A stretch of DNA of 33,707 nucleotides from positions 1 to 33,707 of the forward strand of contig RFVF01000051.1 of the NCBI GenBank assembly GCA_009922615.1. The letters are read 5' to 3'. Source of the stretch: Pseudomonadota bacterium (GTDB lineage: Bacteria; Verrucomicrobiota; Verrucomicrobiia; Limisphaerales; SXTU01). Positions within the stretch are counted from its first letter, which is position 1. Each line of letters begins with the position of its first letter. The notes under the pieces are model-generated. The model searched no databases. It saw only the letters and a list, made by a program, of their open reading frames with translations, and was not told the origin of the DNA. The translations under genes and the position numbers were made by a program. Positions 23,073 through 29,753 of this stretch are shown here, in pieces.

Positions 23073-23541
23073 TCGCCTCCTCCGCGTGCTCGCGCTCCAA
23101 AATCTTATCAATCGTCTTGTCCAGCAGCTTCACGTAGGCGTGCACGTCGAGGCAACGGGACTCGGGCGTGCCGGTGGCGGTGTAGAGCCAGCCGTTGCCG
23201 TGCGGATCCTTGTTCACGGTGGTGATCTTGGTCTTCAGCAGCGGGTTCGCGCCGAGGAACTCGCCGTCCACGATGCAATAGACATCCGAGATGGCCTTGA
23301 AGCCCTCGACCCAGCCCACGACCTGCCCGCACGCGACCTTAGCGCCCGGCTCCACTTCCCAGCCGGCCTCGACCATGTCGCCGAGCATGCGCGTGGCGAA
23401 CTTGGTGATGCCCACGCGCCACGAGCCGTCCGCCTGCCGCGCCGCCCACGCGTGCGACGGGCTGTAAAGCGTGTCGAGCGGCAACTGCGCGGAGAACCGC
23501 GAGCGTTTGTAGGCCAGAAATTTTGTCGCGTTCGAACTCAT
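23068..23541 (-). CDS. Glycine cleavage H-protein-like (lipoyl carrier) protein
   Basis: 157 residues. The hybrid-motif barrel of GcvH is visible: LDTLYSPSHAWAARQADGSW, VGITKFATRMLGDMVEAG, then VGWVEGFKAISDVYCIVDGE, in which Lys82 sits where GcvH carries lipoyl-lysine (ESVKA in true GcvH, EGFKA here), and NGWLY. The region after GDMV differs from GcvH (GWEVEPGAKVACGQ). The N-terminus has about 20 extra residues rich in Arg/Lys. No gcvT, gcvP, lipoate ligase or Hdr-like genes are nearby. It may be a lipoylated carrier for a process other than glycine cleavage; its neighbour is a G3E GTPase. ATG 23541. Confidence 0.82.
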   Translation of the reverse strand: MSSNATKFLAYKRSRFSAQLPLDTLYSPSHAWAARQADGSWRVGITKFATRMLGDMVEAGWEVEPGAKVACGQVVGWVEGFKAISDVYCIVDGEFLGANPLLKTKITTVNKDPHGNGWLYTATGTPESRCLDVHAYVKLLDKTIDKILEREHAEEAK

Positions 23542-23644
23542 GTGAACGGCAGAAGGAGACGCAGTTGTGAGCGGGCAATCAATGTTTGATTTGCGAAGAA
23601 CGGTTCCGCACCCCGCACCGGAATGAACTGAGGTCGGAAAGCAA

Positions 23645-23670
23645 ACGGGCGCGGGTTGGCCCGCGCCCGT
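23645..23670 (-). terminator. Terminator-like hairpin after the ThuA gene (minus strand)
   Basis: Perfect 11-bp stem ACGGGCGCGGG (23645-23655) and CCCGCGCCCGT (23660-23670) with a 4-nt loop. On the minus strand it lies 23 bp past the ThuA-domain stop at 23694 and is followed by TTGCTTT, so an intrinsic terminator is likely. Confidence 0.75.
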
Positions 23671-23693
23671 CAGGCGAAATCAATCAGCGATCC

Positions 23694-24569
23694 TTACTTC
23701 TTCGGCAGAAACTGCTTGGCAGACGGCGGCACGGGGTCGCTGGGCGCGGGTTTGAGGTAGGTGTCGTTGAGCTTGTCACAGGACCAGAGCAGGCCGCGCG
23801 TAACCATGTCGAGATAGCGCGGGTCACCGACGGTGGCGTTGTTGTGGCCGAGCGTGCTGCTGAAGACGCGGGTCTTTCCGTAGAGATTGCCCCACGTGAC
23901 GATGGACTCGACTTCCTTCTCCGTGCCGTCCTTCTGTTTGATGACCTGCTTGCCCTTCATCATCGGGATGGCGGTGGGAAAGACTTTGATGTTGTTGTAG
24001 AGTTCCTCGTTGACCGTGGTCCAGCCGGAGAGCGGCTTGGTGACGGCGTGCGTGGCGTCGGCAATGGTGACTTGGATGGGCACCTGCGGGCCGTGGGCGT
24101 TGGATTGGATGCCGAGGAGATCGAACCATAGTGCGTCCGGCGAGCCGGGCATCACGGGGTTGCGGAACTCGCCCACGCGGTAGCTGTGCATGGCGCAATG
24201 GAGGTTCACGGCGGCGACGCCGGCCTTGTGCGCGGCGAGGATGTTCTTCACATACTCCACGTCCTTCACGTCGGCGGAGCATTCGTCGTGGATGATGACG
24301 TCGTAGCCCTTGGCCCAGTCGGGCTTCTCATATTTCTCGAATCGGGCCTTGGTGGACTTGTCGGGCTTCTGCGCGGCATCCACAGCGACGACGTAGTCCA
24401 CCTCGATGTGCGCGCGGGCCTCGAGGCCTTCCTTCAGGATCATGGGCTGCATGGCGTAGTCATGGCAGCAACCGCCGGCGATGATGAGGGCGCGCAGCGG
24501 TTTGGGCGCGGCAGCTTGAGCTTGGGTGAGGGCGGCAAGGGCGAGGAATCCGGCGAACAGTCGTTTCAT
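23694..24569 (-). CDS. Secreted ThuA-domain protein (trehalose-utilisation-like)
   Basis: 291 residues with signal peptide MKRLFAGFLALAALTQAQAA. The ThuA fold (class I glutamine amidotransferase-like) is visible: RALIIAGGCCHDYAMQ, YDVIIHDECSADVKDV, GVAAVNLHCAMHSYRVGEFR, THAVTKPLSGW, EELYNNI, IVTWGNLYGKTRVFSSTLG, HNNAT and DMVTRGLLWSCDKL. ThuA-like proteins are frequent in Verrucomicrobia next to Gfo/Idh and sugar isomerase genes and probably act on sugars outside the cytoplasm; no precise activity can be given. ATG 24569 is chosen for the signal peptide; the long upstream extension of the frame is a shadow of the pilin gene. Confidence 0.9.
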   Translation of the reverse strand: MKRLFAGFLALAALTQAQAAAPKPLRALIIAGGCCHDYAMQPMILKEGLEARAHIEVDYVVAVDAAQKPDKSTKARFEKYEKPDWAKGYDVIIHDECSADVKDVEYVKNILAAHKAGVAAVNLHCAMHSYRVGEFRNPVMPGSPDALWFDLLGIQSNAHGPQVPIQVTIADATHAVTKPLSGWTTVNEELYNNIKVFPTAIPMMKGKQVIKQKDGTEKEVESIVTWGNLYGKTRVFSSTLGHNNATVGDPRYLDMVTRGLLWSCDKLNDTYLKPAPSDPVPPSAKQFLPKK

Positions 24570-24648
24570 AGATGGCGAGTCGAGCACAATGGACGCGCCG
24601 GGGAGAAGGAGAAATTCACCGTGCGTCACCGTGCGCGAGCCTCCGGAA

Positions 24649-25005
24649 TCACAGCGTGTGCCCCAACGCGGCGCAGGTGCAGGTGGGGTTGCGATCCAGC
24701 CGTTGCAAAGTGTAGGTGCCGCGACTGGGGCAGGTGGGCATGCGCGTCCCCCCAAAATACACTTGGATCTCCGCGATCCTGGGGCGGGCGGTGGAGGGCT
24801 TGCTGTTTTCAAAACCCCATTGCTGTTTGGTTTTGTCGAGCAAGGCGAGGTTTTGGATACAGGCCTTTTGCTGGGCCGTGGTGCGCGCCTTGACGAAGTT
24901 GGGCAGCGCAATCGACATCATGATGCCGATGACCGCCACCACGATCATGATCTCCACCAACGTGAAGGCAGAGCTTGTCCTGCGCTTGCCGAGGCTGCAA
25001 TTCAT
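24649..25005 (-). CDS. Small type IV pilin/type II secretion pseudopilin-like protein
   Basis: 118 residues. The prepilin motif is clear: MNCSLGKRRTSSAFTLVEIM with a basic leader, cleavage before Phe, Glu at +5, and hydrophobic IVVAVIGIMMSIALPNFVKAR. The remainder contains QKACIQNLALLDKTKQQWGF, a pattern common in small verrucomicrobial pseudopilins, and Cys residues near the end (TCPSRGTYTL, TCTCAALG) that could form disulfides. ATG 25005 is chosen. It is solitary, with ThuA on its 3' side on the same strand and nuoA divergent across 220 bp. No pilus assembly genes are present. Confidence 0.85.
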   Translation of the reverse strand: MNCSLGKRRTSSAFTLVEIMIVVAVIGIMMSIALPNFVKARTTAQQKACIQNLALLDKTKQQWGFENSKPSTARPRIAEIQVYFGGTRMPTCPSRGTYTLQRLDRNPTCTCAALGHTL

Positions 25006-25225
25006 GCGGTCATTCGTGTTTGAGCCATCGTTTCGACCGAAGCCCGTTGTTGAAAGCTGCTCGCTCAAGACTCAAGGCTACGCTCAAAACCTACCACAGG
25101 CGGCCGATCCGACAATTGCATTCTCCGCTGAAAACGGACTCGGGGCGCTTCCTATTCTGTGCGGCGTTGCTGGGCACCGGCCTTTGCCCTTGCCAAAGCG
25201 GAGGGCCATTTCTACCGTCCGCCGC

Positions 25226-25627
25226 ATGGATTCGCAGTTGGTCCAATACGTTCCGGTGCTCTTCCTCCTCCTCGTGGCGCTCGCCATCGCCGGCGGCATC
25301 CTGATCCTGTCCGAGCTTGCCGGGCGCTTCTTCAACCGCAATATCGCCGCGCGCACCACGCAGACAAAGGACATCCCCTACGAATGCGGCATGTTGCCCA
25401 TCGGTTCCGGGGGCGCGCGCTTCTCGGTGAAGTTCTACCTCGTGGCGATGCTCTTCATCCTGTTCGACATCGAGGTGGTGTTCCTCTACCCGTGGGCGGT
25501 CGTCTATCGCGAGCAACTCGCCCAGAACGCCGCCGTCGTTCTCGGTTCGATGGCCTCGTTCGTCGCCATTCTCTTCGTTGGCTACATTTACGCGCTCAAG
25601 AAAGGCGCGCTGGACTGGAAGAGCTGA
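25226..25627 (+). CDS. nuoA: NADH-quinone oxidoreductase subunit A
   Basis: 133 residues. A membrane subunit of respiratory complex I with three hydrophobic segments (VLFLLLVALAIAGGILILSE, VKFYLVAMLFILFDIEVVFL, MASFVAILFVGYIYAL). The conserved loop IPYECGMLPIGSGGARFSVK, carrying the Cys of the A/D switch, is unmistakable, as is FDIEVVFLYPWAV. ATG 25226 gives the normal length; the upstream extension of the frame overlaps the divergent pilin promoter region. It stands alone: the next gene encodes a phosphohexomutase, not nuoB. The rest of complex I must be elsewhere if this subunit is used. Confidence 0.93.
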   Translation: MDSQLVQYVPVLFLLLVALAIAGGILILSELAGRFFNRNIAARTTQTKDIPYECGMLPIGSGGARFSVKFYLVAMLFILFDIEVVFLYPWAVVYREQLAQNAAVVLGSMASFVAILFVGYIYALKKGALDWKS

Positions 25628-25639
25628 AGTGGAAGCTAA

Positions 25640-25702
25640 AATTCAGGAGTCAGAATCCAGAAGTGCCGTCGTCGTTGCATTCTGGATTCCGAATTCTGAA
25701 TT
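25640..25702. repeat. Inverted repeat just upstream of the phosphohexomutase start
   Basis: Left arm 25640-25662 (AATTCAGGAGTCAGAATCC...) and right arm 25680-25702 (TTCTGGATTCCGAATTCTG...) pair with a few mismatches around a 17-nt loop. The right arm ends 9 bp before the ATG at 25712, so a hairpin in the mRNA leader is possible. The GAATTCTGAATTCTG wording looks like a dispersed repeat. Confidence 0.65.
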
Positions 25703-25711
25703 CTGAATTCT

Positions 25712-27145
25712 ATGCAAATCAAATTCGGCACCTCCGGTTGGCGCGGCCTCATCGCGCGTGACTTCACTTTCGACGGCGTCCGCCTCGCGGCCCAGGGCAT
25801 CGCGGACTACCTGAATGCAGAGTTGAAAAACCCGGGTTCGGCGATCGCGAAGTGCAAGCCCGTCGTCATCCTCGGCCACGACACCCGCTTCCTTGGGCGC
25901 GAATTCAGCCTCGCCGTCGCCGAGGTGCTCACCGCCAACGGCCTCACCTGCCTCCTCTGCCACCGCGATGCTCCGACGCCCGTCATCTCGCACACCATCC
26001 GCCATCGCAAGGCCATCGGCGGCATCAACATGACCGCCAGCCACAACCCGGCGGAATACCAAGGCCTCAAGTTCTCCACGTTCAACGGCGCGCCCGCCAC
26101 GCCCGAAGTCACCAAGCAAATCGAGGCCAATATTGCCAAACGCCAGGCCGAGGAGTGGACCTTCAAGGCCGCCGTCGTCGGCACCTTCTCGTGCAAGACC
26201 ATTGACCCGCAGCCCGATTACTTTAAGCAGATTCGCAAGCTCATCGACTTCGCCACGATTCGGAAGGCGAAGCTCAACATCGCCGTCGAGCTGATGTATG
26301 GCACCGGGCGCGGCTACCTCGACTCCCTGCTCGCCGAGGACGGCGGCGCGAAAATCACCACCTTCCACAACGAGCTAAACCCGCTCTTCGGCGGCCACCA
26401 TCCCGAGCCCGACGCGCACGGCATGGATGAAGTCAGCAAGTTCGTCCTCGCCGGCAAGGCGCAGTTCGGCCTCGGCCTTGACGGTGACGCTGACCGCTTC
26501 GGCGTCGTGGACAAGAGCGGCGTGTGGCTCACCCCGAATCAAATCCTCGCCCTCGCGCTCTATCACCTGAAGAAAAACCGCGGCTGGACCGGCGCGGTCG
26601 TCCGCACCGTGCCCACGAGCCACCAGGTGGACGCAGTCGCCGAACTGCTCGGTGTGAAACTCCACGAGACGCCCGTGGGCTTCAAATACATCGGCGCGCT
26701 CATGGAGAGCGAACCCATCATCGTCGGCGGCGAGGAGAGCGGCGGCCTGAGCGTGAAGGGCCATGTGCCCGAGAAGGACGGCGTGCTTGCCTGCCTGCTC
26801 ATGGCCGAACTCGTCGCGACAGAGAAGAAATCCCTCGGCCAAATCCTCAAGGAGATTGAGAAGCAGACCGGCGAATTCCACACCACGCGCATCAACGTTA
26901 AAATCAACCCCGAGACCAAGGACGCCCTGCTCGGCAAGTTGAAAGCCGGCCTCAAAGACGTGGGCGGCATCCCCGTGGAGAAGTTCATCACCACCGACGG
27001 TTTCAAGTTCCTGCTGCCGAATCGCGAATGGGTCGCCTTCCGCGCCAGCGGCACCGAACCGCTCATCCGCTGCTACATCGAAGCCAAGTCGGCGAAGCAA
27101 ATGAAGAAGCTGGAGACGGCGTGTCGGAAGATTCTCGGCGGGTAG
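25712..27145 (+). CDS. Phosphoglucomutase/phosphomannomutase family protein
   Basis: 477 residues. Alpha-D-phosphohexomutase with four domains. Motifs: FGTSGWRGLIARDF at the N-terminus, INMTASHNPAEYQG with phosphoserine Ser110, metal-binding GLDGDADRFGVVD (Asp257, Asp259, Asp261), sugar-binding GEESGGLS, and phosphate-binding RASGTEPLIRCYIEA near the C-terminus. It interconverts hexose 1- and 6-phosphates; sugar specificity (glucose, mannose or glucosamine) cannot be read from the motifs. It is 84 bp downstream of nuoA on the same strand, with a hairpin-forming repeat between, so it is probably separately expressed. Confidence 0.93.
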   Translation: MQIKFGTSGWRGLIARDFTFDGVRLAAQGIADYLNAELKNPGSAIAKCKPVVILGHDTRFLGREFSLAVAEVLTANGLTCLLCHRDAPTPVISHTIRHRKAIGGINMTASHNPAEYQGLKFSTFNGAPATPEVTKQIEANIAKRQAEEWTFKAAVVGTFSCKTIDPQPDYFKQIRKLIDFATIRKAKLNIAVELMYGTGRGYLDSLLAEDGGAKITTFHNELNPLFGGHHPEPDAHGMDEVSKFVLAGKAQFGLGLDGDADRFGVVDKSGVWLTPNQILALALYHLKKNRGWTGAVVRTVPTSHQVDAVAELLGVKLHETPVGFKYIGALMESEPIIVGGEESGGLSVKGHVPEKDGVLACLLMAELVATEKKSLGQILKEIEKQTGEFHTTRINVKINPETKDALLGKLKAGLKDVGGIPVEKFITTDGFKFLLPNREWVAFRASGTEPLIRCYIEAKSAKQMKKLETACRKILGG

Positions 27146-27149
27146 GTTG

Positions 27150-27225
27150 ATCGCGCTGCCTTCATCTGATCCCACAGTCCCTCGATGGGACTGAGCTTTG
27201 GGCCATGGACCAAAGCCCCACTGAT
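27150..27225 (-). pseudogene. IS630-type transposase remnant
   Basis: On the minus strand this stretch reads GALVHGPKLSPIEGLWDQMK. This matches the C-terminal DDE block of IS630/Tc1-like transposases (typically P-x-LNPIE-x-LW, with the catalytic Glu). No start, N-terminal part or flanking inverted repeats can be seen, and the frame runs into the antisense of the phosphohexomutase end. It is probably a scrap of an old insertion element; bases 27226-27416 may also be leftover element DNA but show nothing I recognise. Confidence 0.45.
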
Positions 27226-27416
27226 ACTTCTGCTGAGTGGGCACGCCGGTCCGGTGGCCGGGCAGGCCCACGGCCAGCGCGACACCTCCAATCCCAGTTC
27301 GCTTTTGAGTCCCAGTCACACTGGCGAACAGCGAACTGCGTCCCCTGCACCAGTCGTGAGTCACCGCACTGCGAAACGGACTTTTCAACGGAATGTGAAT
27401 TTGCCAGCCTGCGGTC

Positions 27417-28052
27417 GTGAAACACCTCCTGACCCTTGTGGCCGCCGCCGCCTTGTTCGTGGGCTGCCAGTCCTATCCCATGGGCCTCAACGAGACGCAA
27501 TGGAAGGCGCTCACCCCCGAGCAACAGGCTGAATATACCCGCCAGCAGACTGCGATCAACGAGGTGCGTCGTCAGCAGCGCGAGGCTGAGGAGCGCGCCC
27601 GGCAGGTCGAAGCCGAGGCCAAGGCGGCGGAAGAACGTCAGCGCGTGGAGTTCGCCTACGCTCGCGCCCGCTACGGTGATGTCATCACTGTGACGGTGGA
27701 GGGCGGCTTGGTGGCCATCGGTGGCAAACATCATCCCTACGAGCCGGTGCGTTTCGATCTCGTCCACGGCGAACGGAAGGAAGTCGAGTTTGTGCAGCAG
27801 GGCAAATCCTCGAATCGGAACCGGGTCGATGCGAGGTTGAGCGAGGACGGCAACACACTTTACTTCGATGAGTCTGCCCGTGACCGCATCACGCTTCTAA
27901 GCACCGGCTGGGACACGGGCAAGACGTCCGGCCCGTTGAGCATCCAAGATCGCGGCAGCCGCTCGGTGGCCTCCGCCATCACCATCACGGTGAAATACAA
28001 ACCACTGCCCGGCGGTCCCCGGCGCGTCATCATCCTGCCAGCCCCGAAATAG
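27417..28052 (+). CDS. Lipoprotein with coiled-coil region, unknown function
   Basis: 211 residues starting at GTG 27417. Lipobox LFVGC after a short hydrophobic signal predicts lipidation. Residues about 30-80 are highly charged and helical (TPEQQAEYTRQQTAINEVRR, EAEERARQVEAEAKAAEERQ), a coiled coil. The C-terminal half is beta-rich (DVITVTVEGGLVAIGGKHHP, EVEFVQQGKSSNRN, AITITVKYKPL). I do not recognise the family. It is 21 bp upstream of a DUF1501 gene, so the two may be co-transcribed. Confidence 0.75.
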   Translation: MKHLLTLVAAAALFVGCQSYPMGLNETQWKALTPEQQAEYTRQQTAINEVRRQQREAEERARQVEAEAKAAEERQRVEFAYARARYGDVITVTVEGGLVAIGGKHHPYEPVRFDLVHGERKEVEFVQQGKSSNRNRVDARLSEDGNTLYFDESARDRITLLSTGWDTGKTSGPLSIQDRGSRSVASAITITVKYKPLPGGPRRVIILPAPK

Positions 28053-28073
28053 TCCTTCCCGGCCGAAAGGTGA

Positions 28074-29438
28074 ATGGACCGCCCGGCGGGCCGTCTGAGC
28101 CTTGAGATCATGGGCAGTCAACCAGCCAAATTTTGTGACGGTGTCGCACGCCGGGATTTCCTCCGCATCGGTGCCGCTGGCGTGCTGGGCACGCAGTTCT
28201 CGCTGACCGGAATGTTGTCCGGCTCCGCTCAGGCGGCGGCCATGCAGGACAAGTCGCTGATCTACGTCTTCCTCAAGGGCGGCCTGAGCACGATTGACAC
28301 CTTCGACCTCAAGCCCGATGCGCCGGTGGAAGTGCGCGGTGACTTCAAGGGCATCCCCACCAATCTGCCTGGCGTTCATGTCTGCGAGCATTTGCCGCGC
28401 GTGGCCCGGGTGATGGACAAGTTTTCCCAGATTCGTTCGTTCACGCATCGTTCCTCGGACCACGGCCCGGCGGACCACTACATGCTGACGGGATTCTTCC
28501 CCTCGGCGGGTTTTAATGGCGGTCTCAAGCCGAACAACCAGCACCCGGCGTTTGGTTCCGTGCTCGCACAAAAGCTCGGGCCGCGCGGCTCGGTGCCGCC
28601 CTACGTCTGCCTGCCGGGCATGCACCCCAGCGGCAGCTCCGCGTATCTCGGTGCGGCGGCAGTGCCGTTCGTCGTCGAAACCGACCCGAACGCGCCCAAC
28701 TTCACCGTGCCCGATCTCGCGCCACCGATGCTCATCGAATCCAAGCGACTCGACGCACGGCGCGAACTGCTCGCCCAAGTGGACCGCTACCAGAAGGCGG
28801 CGGAGACCGCCGCCAACGCCGGCCCGCGCAACGTCAGCGTCTTCAGCCAGCGGGCCTTCGACCTGATGACTTCTCCGGATGCGAAGAAAGCTTTCGACCT
28901 CGCCGCCGAGCCGGACAAGTTGCGCGATGACTACGGGCGTAATACGCTCGGCCAGTCCTGCCTCTTCGCCCGCCGTCTGGTGGAAAGCGGCGTGCGCTGC
29001 GTGACGATCGACCACTCCAACTGGGACACGCACGACGGCAACTTCAACACGCTCAAGACCGCGCTCTTGCCCAAGCTGGACGCCGCGATGTCCACGCTCT
29101 TTCGCGATCTCTCCGACCGCGGGATGCTCGACAAAACCCTGGTTCTCATCACCGGCGAATTTGGGCGCACACCCAAGATCAACAAGAACGCAGGGCGCGA
29201 TCACTGGGGCCCGTGCTTCACCGTCCTCATGGGCGGGGGCGGCATTCAAGGCGGACGCGTCGTCGGTGCCAGCGACAAATGGGCGGCTCAACCCGCTCAT
29301 ACGCCCTGCGGACCCGAAGACATGGCCGCGACGCTTTATCACCTGTTGGGACTCGACCCGCAGGATGAAATGCACACCCCCGAAGGCCGCCCCATCATGA
29401 TCGCCAACAACGGGCGCGTGATGAAAGAGCTGTTGTAG
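28074..29438 (+). CDS. DUF1501 protein, Tat-exported (second copy)
   Basis: 454 residues. Twin-arginine signal VARRDFLRIGAAGVLGTQFS, then DUF1501 features: LIYVFLKGGLSTIDTFDLKP, GVHVCEHLPRVARVMDKFSQ, SSDHGPADHYMLTGFFPSAG, SNWDTHDGNFNTLKTALLPK, LVLITGEFGRTPKINKNAGR and DHWGPCFTVLMGGGGIQGG. It differs in detail from the copy at 18800 and has no DUF1549/DUF1553 gene beside it. ATG 28074 is preceded by AAAGGTG, a fair ribosome-binding site; ATG 28110 is the alternative and gives a shorter Tat leader. Enzymatic activity of the family is not established. Confidence 0.93.
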   Translation: MDRPAGRLSLEIMGSQPAKFCDGVARRDFLRIGAAGVLGTQFSLTGMLSGSAQAAAMQDKSLIYVFLKGGLSTIDTFDLKPDAPVEVRGDFKGIPTNLPGVHVCEHLPRVARVMDKFSQIRSFTHRSSDHGPADHYMLTGFFPSAGFNGGLKPNNQHPAFGSVLAQKLGPRGSVPPYVCLPGMHPSGSSAYLGAAAVPFVVETDPNAPNFTVPDLAPPMLIESKRLDARRELLAQVDRYQKAAETAANAGPRNVSVFSQRAFDLMTSPDAKKAFDLAAEPDKLRDDYGRNTLGQSCLFARRLVESGVRCVTIDHSNWDTHDGNFNTLKTALLPKLDAAMSTLFRDLSDRGMLDKTLVLITGEFGRTPKINKNAGRDHWGPCFTVLMGGGGIQGGRVVGASDKWAAQPAHTPCGPEDMAATLYHLLGLDPQDEMHTPEGRPIMIANNGRVMKELL

Positions 29439-29532
29439 GATTTCCCCGGTTGGTGGTCTGCCAGTGGATCGCGCATCGAAGCTTGCCTTCCCTGTTCCTC
29501 CGCATTTAGTGTCCCGCCGCTGATTAGCGGAC

Positions 29533-29607
29533 GCCAGTGTAGCTCAGTGGCAGAGCAGCTGTTTCGTAAACAGCAGGTCGTCGGTTCGAACCCGACCACT
29601 GGCTCCA
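29533..29607 (+). tRNA. tRNA-Thr (anticodon CGT)
   Basis: Full cloverleaf by eye. Acceptor GCCAGTG (29533-29539) pairs with CACTGGC (29597-29603), then discriminator T and encoded CCA (29605-29607). The D-arm contains AGCTCAGTGG. The anticodon stem GCTGT/ACAGC encloses loop TTCGTAA with CGT at 29565-29567, reading ACG threonine codons. The T-arm contains GGTTCGAACCC. The CCA end is encoded. Confidence 0.96.
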
Positions 29608-29753
29608 GTCAGGATCAAGGGTGCAGCATTCTTGGAAGCTAGCAGATGACCTACCTGTGACGGACCCAAGTCCGAACGACATTACTTATGCAAGGAACCC
29701 TTGGTCTCGCTCCGGTATTGACACTCTTGTGTCGGCGGGGAAACGATTGACCC

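Noticed and set aside
24570..24911. N-terminal extension of the ThuA frame
   Set aside because: Overlaps the pilin gene on the same strand in another frame, is Pro/Ser/Arg-rich, and would bury the signal peptide that starts at 24569.
24716..25225. N-terminal extension of the nuoA frame
   Set aside because: Antisense to the pilin gene and its promoter region; nuoA has its standard start at 25226.
27897..29375. 492-codon minus-strand open frame opposite the second DUF1501 gene
   Set aside because: Antisense shadow of DUF1501; rich in Arg, Glu, Val and Ala with no motifs.
29339..29599. 86-codon minus-strand frame beginning MVGFEPTTCCLRN
   Set aside because: This peptide is the well-known false translation of tRNA antisense sequence; the region is tRNA-Thr.
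29718..29750. TTGACA as -35 box for the Gfo/Idh gene
   Set aside because: No -10-like hexamer at suitable spacing (AAACGA only).
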